Assembly: GCA_003153955.1 (NCBI GenBank)
Contig: PMCB01000036.1
Location: 22,337-29,354 of the forward strand
Length of the DNA: 7,018 nt
Direction of reading: 5' to 3'
DNA from: Dehalococcoidia bacterium
Lineage (GTDB): Bacteria > Chloroflexota > Dehalococcoidia > Dehalococcoidales > Fen-1064
The notes beneath the pieces are model-generated. The model searched no databases. It was not told where the DNA came from and worked only from the letters and a program-made list of their open reading frames with translations. Below are positions 1-5,918 of the stretch, one piece after another; position 1 is the stretch's first letter; each line of letters starts with the position of its first letter. A program made the position numbers and the translations under genes.

Positions 1-414
1 CTGGCCGGTATCGCCCGGGTTATCCATGATGTCGCGGCCTACGACCAGCTTTTTAAAACTGTTCCGGAAAAATCGAATTGCATGACCTTCTGTCTGAGTA
101 CTTTCGGGCAGATGCTGGATAATGAAGCCGTTTATTCTGCAATCAAACATTTCGCCGGAGAAAATCGCATCGGCTGCATCCATTTTAGTGGCGTTAAAGG
201 CACGCTGGAGCAGTCCGAGGAATCCTTCCCCGATGAAAGCCGGCTGGACAATTTGCGCGCTGTCAGGACGCTTAAAGAATCCGGCTATAAAGGACTAATC
301 GAAGTCGACCATGCCCCGCACCCCATCGGTGACACCGATTACGGCCACATGAGTCACGCCTTCCAGATCGGTTACCTTAAGGGCATCATGCAGGGCGCCG
401 GCGCGCTGGATTAA
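1..414 (+). CDS. uxuA: Mannonate dehydratase (UxuA family), C-terminal part, 5' truncated by window edge
   Basis: Frame 1 is open from base 1 to a TAA at 412-414, giving 137 visible C-terminal residues; the family is usually about 350-400 aa, so roughly two thirds lies outside the window. UxuA is a TIM-barrel, Mn/Fe-dependent enzyme that dehydrates D-mannonate to 2-keto-3-deoxygluconate in cytoplasmic hexuronate catabolism. Family landmarks seen here are LAGIARV at the left edge, the NCMTFCLSTFG segment (fragment residues 26-36) with the metal-ligand cysteine at about residue 31, IHFSGVKG with the ligand histidine at about 61, EVDHAP with the ligand aspartate at about 103, and the closing HAFQIGYLKGIMQG helix. 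The fourth ligand, a histidine, would lie in the missing part. The usual DHG reads DHA here, so this may be a divergent subgroup with another sugar-acid substrate. The gene converges on the minus-strand SBP gene, with 4 bases between the stops. Confidence 0.85.
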   Translation: MAGIARVIHDVAAYDQLFKTVPEKSNCMTFCLSTFGQMLDNEAVYSAIKHFAGENRIGCIHFSGVKGTLEQSEESFPDESRLDNLRAVRTLKESGYKGLIEVDHAPHPIGDTDYGHMSHAFQIGYLKGIMQGAGALD

Positions 415-418
415 ACGA

Positions 419-1903
419 CTATTTCTCCATCCATGCATCCCACGGCGTCCATTTTGTAGCATGGACTTCAAAATAACCCATGCCGTGGACTTTGGAGCTC
501 ATCGCCGCGATTGAGGAATCCAGCATTAACGGAATCGCTATCGCTTCATCGTAGATATGCCGCACTACTTTCCGCGTGGTTTTTACCAGGGTCTCGTGGT
601 CCCTGGCCTGCAGGGCGTCGTTGATCAAATTATCGAAGTTCCTCAGCACGCTGGTTTGCCCATACTCCCGGTCGGAATGAAAATCAAACAAAGACCACGT
701 AAAGTTCGGGTCCGAAGAGAAATGCCGGAACAGCATTGCGTTATGCCAGGGTTTGTTCGCCCGGTACTGTTTCCACAACGCCGGGTGGGCTATTTCGATT
801 TCCGCGGTGATACCGGCGCCGGCCAGGTATTTCCGGATTAAAACCAGGATTTTCTCCAGTTCCGTGCCCTCACCGCCGATTAGTTTAAACGTAATCCCTT
901 CAGGATATCCGGCCTCTTTCAGCAGCTGCCGGGCCTTTGCCGGGTTGTACTCACGGCCTTCGATACCCGGGTCGTAACCGTAAACCGATTCATTTGCCAT
1001 TTGGGTAAGCGCCTGCCAGTAGCCGTGCCCTAATTCCCTGACAATTGCCGGCCGGTCGATGGCATACTCGATAGCCTGGCGGACCCGTTTATCGGCTAAA
1101 ATGGAATCTGCATTCAGGGTATCTGGCAATAGCTCTTCCATCGTCCACGGCAGGGCCTGAATGACAAATCCCTCCGATTTTAACGTTACCGCGGATTCGC
1201 CGTTGATGTTGACAATGGCATCCATTTTCCCGTTTCTCAACCAATCGGCGGCGGTCTTCATTTCCCGTATATAAAATGTCTCGATTTTATCCAGATACGG
1301 TTTCCTTTTCTGCCAGTAATTGTCAAAACGCTCGGCTGTCAGTTTAATATCCGGTTCATACCCGGCAAATTTAAACGGTCCGGTGCCGACCGGGTGGGTC
1401 AGGACATATTGCTCGCCAAACTTTTCGTATGAGGTCGGCGAAAGTACGAATCCGGGTGAATATGCCAGGGTGGGCAGGAAATGGTTGTCAAAACAGTTCA
1501 TGTTCAATACCGCCGTGTACTCGTCGACTAAATCGACTGATGACAGCAGCTGCAGCGTTCCGTTGGTTTCCCTGGCTTTAATCAGGTTCCATTTGACCGC
1601 TTTTGCATCAAAATCCGTGCCGTCATGAAATTTAATGTTTTTTCCCGCTTTTACTGTTAGCTGTGTGCCGTCCTCACTGTATTCCCAGGATTCAATCAGG
1701 TGCGGCAGCAATTGACCTGTTTTATCCACCCGCAGAAAATGCTCGACAATCGGTTCCAGTTGCTGTGTCCCGACATTGATTCTGCCCGGCACGCCCATTC
1801 GGGGAGGCAGTAACGTGGTATTGCCGATGCGCAGCACCCCGCCGTACTGCGGTTTCAATTTCGGATTTGCGTTTTTCGTTATCTTTTGGGCATCCGGTTT
1901 CAT
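419..1903 (-). CDS. ABC transporter family-5 substrate-binding protein without signal peptide (SBP-494)
   Basis: A 494-residue protein of the SBP_bac_5 (oligopeptide/nickel-binding, DppA/OppA-like) family, which normally binds peptides, metal chelates or similar ligands outside the membrane and passes them to an ABC permease. Landmarks are QYGGVLRIG at 19-27, where mature family members begin; LIESWEYSEDG at 69-79; KFHDGTDFDAKAVKWN at 91-106; VGTGPFKF at 172-179; DKRVRQAIEYAIDR at 271-284; and the EYNPAKARQLLKEAGYP segment at 318-334. The length fits a complete mature protein. The N-terminus is short, polar and lysine-rich, with no hydrophobic segment, twin arginine or lipobox. The start at 1903 is preferred over an in-frame ATG at 1969 because AAAGGAG lies 6 nt upstream of it, while the longer start has no ribosome binding site and adds only charged residues. 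No permease or ATPase gene is visible nearby. Ligand unknown; location inferred to be cytoplasmic. Confidence 0.9.
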   Translation of the reverse strand: MKPDAQKITKNANPKLKPQYGGVLRIGNTTLLPPRMGVPGRINVGTQQLEPIVEHFLRVDKTGQLLPHLIESWEYSEDGTQLTVKAGKNIKFHDGTDFDAKAVKWNLIKARETNGTLQLLSSVDLVDEYTAVLNMNCFDNHFLPTLAYSPGFVLSPTSYEKFGEQYVLTHPVGTGPFKFAGYEPDIKLTAERFDNYWQKRKPYLDKIETFYIREMKTAADWLRNGKMDAIVNINGESAVTLKSEGFVIQALPWTMEELLPDTLNADSILADKRVRQAIEYAIDRPAIVRELGHGYWQALTQMANESVYGYDPGIEGREYNPAKARQLLKEAGYPEGITFKLIGGEGTELEKILVLIRKYLAGAGITAEIEIAHPALWKQYRANKPWHNAMLFRHFSSDPNFTWSLFDFHSDREYGQTSVLRNFDNLINDALQARDHETLVKTTRKVVRHIYDEAIAIPLMLDSSIAAMSSKVHGMGYFEVHATKWTPWDAWMEK

Positions 1904-1909
1904 TTTCTG

Positions 1910-1916
1910 CTCCTTT
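1910..1916 (-). promoter_or_regulatory. Ribosome binding site that fixes the SBP-494 start
   Basis: AAAGGAG on the minus strand, 6 nt before the ATG at 1903-1901. It decides between two in-frame starts and shows that the encoded protein begins MKPDAQ, without a signal peptide. Confidence 0.85.
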
Positions 1917-2016
1917 GCGAGAGTGATTAAAATATCAAATTGTGATTCAGCCCGTTTCCGGTAGATCATCAGATACTAATAAAGACCAGGCGTGAGTACT
2001 AAGTACCAACTCCAGA

Positions 2017-2042
2017 AGAAGGAGTGCGATAGCACTCCTTCT
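2017..2042. repeat. Perfect 11-bp hairpin with 4-nt loop in the gap between the SBP genes
   Basis: The arms AGAAGGAGTGC (2017-2027) and GCACTCCTTCT (2032-2042) are exact reverse complements around the loop GATA. The hairpin lies in the 260-base gap between SBP-558 and SBP-494. On the minus strand the bases after the stem are TCTGGAGT, not a T-run, so it is a poor intrinsic terminator. It could be an RNA processing or stability element, or part of a small repeat together with the hairpin at 2033-2084. Confidence 0.7.
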
Positions 2043-2084
2043 CGTTTCTCCTCCTCGCCCTGCTAGGGTGAGGAAAAAGGAGTG
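2033..2084. repeat. Nested inverted repeat overlapping the neighbouring hairpin
   Basis: The outer arms CACTCCTT (2033-2040) and AAGGAGTG (2077-2084) are exact complements. Inside them CCTCGCCCT (2053-2061) faces AGGGTGAGG (2065-2073) across a 3-nt loop, with one G-T wobble when read on the plus strand (A-C mismatch on the minus strand). The left outer arm is the same segment that closes the 2017-2042 hairpin, so the two folds exclude each other. The GC-rich core stands out from the AT-rich gap around it (about 2095-2163) and resembles a small dispersed repeat; no copy elsewhere in the window was seen. Confidence 0.55.
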
Positions 2085-2163
2085 GGTCGTTGGGTATCTA
2101 TTGGATTGGTTAATCAATAAACTAAACCTTTATTATTTTGCCCAAATCAGTATTAAACCTGAC

Positions 2164-3840
2164 TTAACGTCCCATGGATTTCTTCAGTTTCCTGTCGATC
2201 CAGAACCGCGCGCCGTATAAACTCAACCGGCTGGGGCCTCCCATGCCCATCCAGATCGAATGGATTTGACCGTGATAACCCTTCAGCCACGGCTGGCAGA
2301 GCGAATAGGTCTGCTGCTGCAGTAAAGACACGACATAATGTTGGCGGGCGATTCGCTCGTTGACATCTTTCGCGATTTGCTTCAATTCACCTTCGGTTGT
2401 GCAGGCCAGCGCCCTTGGATAAAAGGCATCCATCACCGGGTCGTTTACGCCCAGCCAGTTGGGATAATGGTGCGAATGGAAACGGTTAATCGCTCCCATC
2501 GGGGAATAATTATGCCCCAGCGGGCCGTATTCCCGCCAGACCAGTTCGTGCTTACAGTCAACTTCCACGAAAGTCAGCATCGCGTTGTGTTCCATCGGTC
2601 GGATTTCCATCTCGATGCCGATATCTTTGAAATAGGCCTGTATCACCGGCAGCAGTTTCATGTCCCATTCCATGTCCGCTACGACATTGGTCTTGAAGCC
2701 GTGCGGATAACCGGCTTCAGCCAGCAGTTTCCTGGCAAGGGATGGGTTGTAAGCATATTCATCCTTCAATTCCTGCGGCCACATTTCGTAGGGGAAGCCC
2801 CACCCTTTCATGTCCTTGGAGGTTGTTACCGAAGGGTAGGGTTCTACCATCCCGCCATAGAAGTCTTTGGCAATGGCCTGCAGGTCTATTGCTAGCTGCA
2901 TCGCCTTGCGAACCCGGATATCGTTGAACGGCGGTTTATTGTTCGCCGGTTGTAATGTCTGCGCCTGAGGGCGCGGCATCGGAATCAATACTATCTCCGG
3001 ATTGGTCTTCTGCACCGCCAGCGCATCTTTCGCAAGGACGCCGTTCATCACGTCGACTTTCCCGGCGCGCATCGCGTCGAGGGCGGCAGTTATATCCGGA
3101 ATGATTAGGTATTCAAGGGTATCGGCGTAGGGTAATTTATTTTCCGGATGGCGTTCGTCATAGCCCCAGTAGTCAGGATTTTTGACCAGCAGCGCGTGAC
3201 TGTCGGCGGCGTATTCCTTGAGAATAAACGGCCCCGTGCCGACGGCATGGCGCCAGTCGTTAACATCGCCCCATTTTCGGACGGCCTCCGGATTTTCCAG
3301 ACACGGGTCCTGCCCCACGCCGTGCAGCATTTCCATAATCGATTCCGGATTGGTTATTTTCAGTTTAAAAACGACGGTATATTTGTCCGGGGCGGTAACT
3401 GAGATGATATTTCCCGAGCCGATGCCGACGCGGTGCGGGCTGGGTGTCGTGAATCCGCCGCCCATACCGAACATGCGTTGGTAATGGAATACCACATCGT
3501 CCGACGTGAATTCCCGGCCGTTGGCCGGCGGCAGGTTCTGCCAGTGCACACCCTTGCGCAGGTGCACAACATGGGTACCCGGTTCCGGAAATTCCCAACT
3601 TTCGGCCAGTTGTCCTTTCATGTACTTCGCCGGGTGCCACGGCGTTTTAAAATCCCAGATTGCGGGGTCCAGCGTCCAATCGTCCGAGACCAGTCTTTCC
3701 AGCCAACCGCCGTAAATGCTGGTCAGTTTCTCGCTGAAATACGGGTCGAAGCTGGTCAGGTTCCTGGTTGCCCGAATCGTAATCCGGTCTCCGTATTGCG
3801 GCGTCCCCAGTTTATCCCACCATGCGCTCTCTTTCGTCAT
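2164..3840 (-). CDS. ABC transporter family-5 substrate-binding protein without signal peptide (SBP-558)
   Basis: A 558-residue SBP_bac_5 protein. Landmarks are QYGDRITIRA at 15-24, FDPYFSEKL at 31-39, LAESWEFPEPGTHVVHLRKG at 78-97, GREFTSDDVVFHYQRM at 108-123, VGTGPFILKEY at 200-210, KNPDYWGYDER at 220-230, DIRVRKAMQLAIDLQAI at 307-323, GWGFPY at 346-351 and AYNPSLARKLLAEAGYP at 363-379. The C-terminus is basic (DRKLKKSMGR). The protein starts MTKESAWWDKLGTPQYG, so the mature fold begins almost at once with no signal peptide, lipobox or Tat motif. GAAGGAG 5 nt before the ATG makes this start secure. The gene begins 34 bases after the CapA-like stop and is probably co-transcribed with it. It is clearly paralogous to the partial SBP gene at the right edge of the window and more distantly related to SBP-494. 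The ligand cannot be told from sequence. A cytoplasmic location is inferred. Confidence 0.9.
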   Translation of the reverse strand: MTKESAWWDKLGTPQYGDRITIRATRNLTSFDPYFSEKLTSIYGGWLERLVSDDWTLDPAIWDFKTPWHPAKYMKGQLAESWEFPEPGTHVVHLRKGVHWQNLPPANGREFTSDDVVFHYQRMFGMGGGFTTPSPHRVGIGSGNIISVTAPDKYTVVFKLKITNPESIMEMLHGVGQDPCLENPEAVRKWGDVNDWRHAVGTGPFILKEYAADSHALLVKNPDYWGYDERHPENKLPYADTLEYLIIPDITAALDAMRAGKVDVMNGVLAKDALAVQKTNPEIVLIPMPRPQAQTLQPANNKPPFNDIRVRKAMQLAIDLQAIAKDFYGGMVEPYPSVTTSKDMKGWGFPYEMWPQELKDEYAYNPSLARKLLAEAGYPHGFKTNVVADMEWDMKLLPVIQAYFKDIGIEMEIRPMEHNAMLTFVEVDCKHELVWREYGPLGHNYSPMGAINRFHSHHYPNWLGVNDPVMDAFYPRALACTTEGELKQIAKDVNERIARQHYVVSLLQQQTYSLCQPWLKGYHGQIHSIWMGMGGPSRLSLYGARFWIDRKLKKSMGR

Positions 3841-3845
3841 CGTTA

Positions 3846-3852
3846 CTCCTTC
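3846..3852 (-). promoter_or_regulatory. Ribosome binding site of SBP-558
   Basis: GAAGGAG on the minus strand, 5 nt before the ATG at 3840-3838 and inside the 34-base gap after the CapA-like gene. It confirms the leaderless start and fits translation from a shared mRNA. Confidence 0.85.
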
Positions 3853-3874
3853 TTCCGGGAAACTTTATCAATTA

Positions 3875-4978
3875 TTAAACCTGGTGAATTACTATTTCGT
3901 CACCGTCCCATTCGTAGCGGACGTTCAAGCCGGCGGCTTTGGTAATCCTGTCCATAAAATCAAAAACTTCCCGGCCTTTCTCATCATTTTTAAGGATGAC
4001 CGGCTGCTGTTCTTCATTAATCACGCAGGGCAGATAACTCGCGCGTGTGATTTTCCCGTTTTCCACCACGCACTTTGCAATCATTGTCATATTCCTGGCC
4101 GGGTCCAGCCGCAGTACGTAAGTGGAAAGATTCGGCGCCGCCAGTGAACGCATTTCCTTTCTCTGCTCATCGGTGAGTCCCTGCCCGATGGAAACGAACT
4201 GGCCCAGACCGTGATAAATGACTTTCCCTTTATAAATTTCGATGCCTTTGAGCATATGGGCATGATGTCCCAGTATCAGGTCGGCGCCGGCGTCAATCGC
4301 GGCGTAGGATACCTGCTGGTCGTACATTGCCAGTGTTTCGGGCATGCCCAGAATTCCTTTGTGGAAGGCAACCGTCAGTACGTCGCAGCGCGGCCGTAAT
4401 TTCTGGACGTCATCGATCATTGCTTTGAGGGTGCGCGGTACCGCAAAAGTGTAAACATCCGGCGAACCGCCCGGATTGGCAGTATTCATTTCATAATGGG
4501 AAATAATCTGGATATAAGCGCAGCCGGGTTTGAATTTGTGCGCCCATTCCCCCATCGGGCCGACACAATTATAATTCAGAAAACCGAATCGGATTCCCCC
4601 GCGCTCGATGATTGCCGGTGCTCGGGCCTCGTCGATATTCATGCCGGCGCCGGTGTAGGCAATGCCTAATTTTTTAAAACCGGCGATTGTATCCTCTATC
4701 GCCGGTGCACCCTGGTCGTAAGCATGGTTACCGGCAAGAGTGATGACATTAAAACCGGCATCGGCCAAAGCTTGCATATTAACCGACGGTCCGGCGGGCG
4801 CCGGGAAATTTTCCACAAACGTTTTCACGCCTCTGTCGGTAAAAAGCACTTCTCCCTGCCCGACAACGACATCCCCTTTTCTGAATGTCGGCGCTACTTT
4901 TGAGAGGTATTTCCCGCCTTCCGCTTTCTCCAGTATTACATCACCTACGGCCAGCATTGTTAAAGATTTTCCTGTCAT
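3875..4978 (-). CDS. CapA-family protein (calcineurin-like metallophosphatase fold), no membrane anchor
   Basis: A 367-residue member of the CapA / poly-gamma-glutamate biosynthesis family (PGA_cap), whose fold is that of the binuclear-metal phosphoesterases. Blocks in order are VGDVILEK (11-18, Asp13), VVGQGEVLF (38-46, Glu43), LAGNHAYDQG (81-90, Asn84, His85, Asp88), FHKGILGMPE (205-214, His206), and AIDAGADLILGHHAHMLKGIEIYKGK (227-252, His238, His239, His241), then LGQFV (258-262). Metal-site residues are thus largely kept, but several blocks differ from the usual family text: NLE reads QGE, HWG reads HKG and GNF reads GQF. Classical CapA proteins carry an N-terminal membrane segment; here the protein starts MTGKSLTMLAVGD directly with the first beta strand. 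The start is supported by CAGGAG 9 nt upstream. Its true substrate is unknown and capsule synthesis should not be assumed. SBP-558 follows after 34 bases, suggesting an operon. Confidence 0.88.
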   Translation of the reverse strand: MTGKSLTMLAVGDVILEKAEGGKYLSKVAPTFRKGDVVVGQGEVLFTDRGVKTFVENFPAPAGPSVNMQALADAGFNVITLAGNHAYDQGAPAIEDTIAGFKKLGIAYTGAGMNIDEARAPAIIERGGIRFGFLNYNCVGPMGEWAHKFKPGCAYIQIISHYEMNTANPGGSPDVYTFAVPRTLKAMIDDVQKLRPRCDVLTVAFHKGILGMPETLAMYDQQVSYAAIDAGADLILGHHAHMLKGIEIYKGKVIYHGLGQFVSIGQGLTDEQRKEMRSLAAPNLSTYVLRLDPARNMTMIAKCVVENGKITRASYLPCVINEEQQPVILKNDEKGREVFDFMDRITKAAGLNVRYEWDGDEIVIHQV

Positions 4979-4987
4979 GTTTCGGTT

Positions 4988-4993
4988 CTCCTG
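4988..4993 (-). promoter_or_regulatory. Ribosome binding site of the CapA-like gene
   Basis: CAGGAG on the minus strand, 9 nt before the ATG at 4978-4976. It supports a start with no N-terminal hydrophobic extension. Confidence 0.75.
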
Positions 4994-5014
4994 TTCGTTA
5001 ATATTATTCCGGAT

Positions 5015-5043
5015 TGTATAATGCTCTCTCGTTTTACTTTAAA
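5015..5043 (-). promoter_or_regulatory. Candidate sigma-70-type promoter for the CapA-like/SBP-558 operon
   Basis: On the minus strand TTTAAA (5043-5038; 4 of 6 matches to TTGACA) is followed after 17 bases by TATACA (5020-5015; 4 of 6 to TATAAT). The overlapping TACAAT (5 of 6) gives an alternative -10 with a 19-base spacer. Transcription would start near 5008, leaving about a 30-nt leader containing the ribosome binding site. The region is AT-rich, so a chance match is possible. Confidence 0.5.
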
Positions 5044-5049
5044 ATGGAA

Positions 5050-5090
5050 TACAGATTTTAAAACTTGCTGTTGCAATTAAAAAATCTGTA
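5050..5090. repeat. 10-bp inverted repeat just upstream of the CapA-like promoter
   Basis: TACAGATTTT (5050-5059) and AAAATCTGTA (5081-5090) are exact reverse complements separated by 21 bases. The arm centres are 31 bp apart, close to three helical turns, and the proximal arm ends 7 bases from the candidate -35 box. This spacing would suit a dimeric activator or repressor. A second, interleaved pair, AAAACTTG (5060-5067) and CAAGTTTT (5094-5101), overlaps it. AT-rich sequence makes chance dyads more likely, and no known operator consensus was recognised. Confidence 0.4.
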
Positions 5091-5144
5091 AATCAAGTTT
5101 TTTATTTTAAAGACTTTGCCTTCAAACCTGCCCGGAAGCCGAAG

Positions 5145-5639
5145 CTAGAACGGCATCGGAATTACGGTTATATTTACGGGGTTGCTGGTCATTCCCTGAT
5201 AGGTTGCCGTAATTGCGGCAGTTCCGATAGACATAGCCTCCAGCAATCCGCCTGATGGTTGAGTAAATGCCGCGATAGCCGTAGCGGAACTATGCCAGGT
5301 TACCACGGGACTCACATCAGCGGTTGAGCCGTCAGAATAGGTTCCGGTCGCGACAAAATTCTGGGTGAAACCCAGCTTCAGGTTCGGCGGGTTGGTCGGT
5401 GAAATTGCAATCGAAGTTAATGTTGCGGTAACCTTTCCGGTAGTAGTAGTTTTTGAGGATGAGGGTGTTGTTTTGGTTGTTGTTGCGTTTATTTCCGTAG
5501 TTGTAGAAGAATTTGATGACGATGTTACTATGGTTGTAGCCGAAGAACCTGACGAACACGCAGACGCCGCCAGGGTTAAAAGTGTAATTAATCCAATCAC
5601 CAGACAATAGCCCGACGAACGTATAGTTTTGATTTTCAA
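5145..5639 (-). CDS. Ser/Thr-rich lipoprotein with a bacterial Ig-like (Big_2-type) domain
   Basis: A 164-residue predicted surface lipoprotein. The N-terminus has positive residues (K2, K4, R7), a hydrophobic core at about 11-25 and a lipobox-like LAASAC ending at Cys28, the expected lipidation site. Residues 29-70 form a Ser/Thr-rich linker of low complexity. Residues 73-160 read as one Big_2-type domain: LTSIAISPTNPPNLKLG, then FVATGTYSDGSTADVS, VTWHSSATAIAAF, and IGTAAITATYQGM near the end, the repeating pattern of invasin/intimin-like and cell-wall Ig folds. Such domains usually serve adhesion or as spacers in surface proteins. The start is TTG (5639-5637), backed by AAAGGGG 9 nt upstream and by the signal peptide following at once; no better start lies upstream in frame. 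The gene lies behind a consensus promoter, with a leader of about 120 nt, and appears to be its own transcription unit, although no clear terminator was seen after it. Confidence 0.85.
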   Translation of the reverse strand: MKIKTIRSSGYCLVIGLITLLTLAASACSSGSSATTIVTSSSNSSTTTEINATTTKTTPSSSKTTTTGKVTATLTSIAISPTNPPNLKLGFTQNFVATGTYSDGSTADVSPVVTWHSSATAIAAFTQPSGGLLEAMSIGTAAITATYQGMTSNPVNITVIPMPF

Positions 5640-5648
5640 AGTACTTTG

Positions 5649-5655
5649 CCCCTTT
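5649..5655 (-). promoter_or_regulatory. Ribosome binding site supporting the TTG start of the lipoprotein
   Basis: AAAGGGG on the minus strand, 9 nt before the TTG at 5639-5637. It is the main evidence for this non-ATG start. Confidence 0.65.
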
Positions 5656-5767
5656 AATTTAAGTGATATTTATTCGATGAAATCTGCTGTTTTGTACAGG
5701 GCCGGTTTTCAAGTTATTTATCATCTCTCCCGATGCTGAACCGATGTCCTTTCTTAGGCTTTTCCGT

Positions 5768-5795
5768 ATTATATCCCAACGTTCAATATTGTCAA
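5768..5795 (-). promoter_or_regulatory. Consensus sigma-70-type promoter for the lipoprotein gene
   Basis: On the minus strand TTGACA (5795-5790) and TATAAT (5773-5768) both match the consensus at 6 of 6 positions, with a 16-base spacer. It lies between the terminator of the upstream SBP gene and the lipoprotein gene. Transcription would start near 5761 and leave about 120 nt of untranslated leader before the TTG at 5639. Confidence 0.85.
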
Positions 5796-5859
5796 TGCTT
5801 TATGTTTTCGCCGGTTGTCATTTCTTTTGATTAATAGTGATAAATTCCCGCTATATAAA

Positions 5860-5897
5860 ATTCAAGGTGGGCCGGATTTAACCCGCCCACCTTGAAT
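5860..5897 (-). terminator. Intrinsic terminator of the partial SBP gene at the right edge
   Basis: The arms ATTCAAGGTGGGC (5860-5872) and GCCCACCTTGAAT (5885-5897) are perfect 13-bp complements around a 12-base interior, in which GG (5874-5875) and CC (5882-5883) can pair further. On the minus strand the stem runs into TTTTATATAG, a short T-rich tail. It begins 21 bases after the TAG stop at 5921-5919. It separates this gene from the lipoprotein promoter downstream. Confidence 0.85.
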
Positions 5898-5918
5898 CCA
5901 TTAAATATTTGGTTTTTA

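Noticed and set aside
1904..1969. A 22-residue N-terminal extension of SBP-494 from the ATG at 1969
   Set aside because: It has no ribosome binding site, and the added residues are charged rather than a signal peptide; the ATG at 1903 has a well-spaced AAAGGAG.
2017..2042. An intrinsic terminator for SBP-558
   Set aside because: The stem is perfect, but the minus-strand tail is TCTGGAGT with no T-run, and the next gene lies on the same strand.
2338..2895. A long plus-strand reading frame (185 codons) inside SBP-558
   Set aside because: It is antisense to a well-supported gene, its translation resembles no family, and it has no recognisable start context.
3433..4147. Plus-strand reading frames of 170 and 143 codons across the SBP-558/CapA-like junction
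   Set aside because: They overlap two genes with clear family blocks on the opposite strand and are best explained as shadows of their codon bias.
5050..5090. A terminator for the lipoprotein gene
   Set aside because: The stem is AT-rich with a 21-base loop and no T-run after it on the minus strand; its position next to the candidate promoter fits an operator at least as well.
5365..5610. Plus-strand frame rich in Val/Glu/Asp opposite the lipoprotein
   Set aside because: The valine-rich text is simply the complement of the Thr/Ser codons of the lipoprotein linker.
5640..5761. A cyclic-di-GMP or similar known riboswitch in the lipoprotein leader
   Set aside because: The conserved bases of the classes I know were not found.
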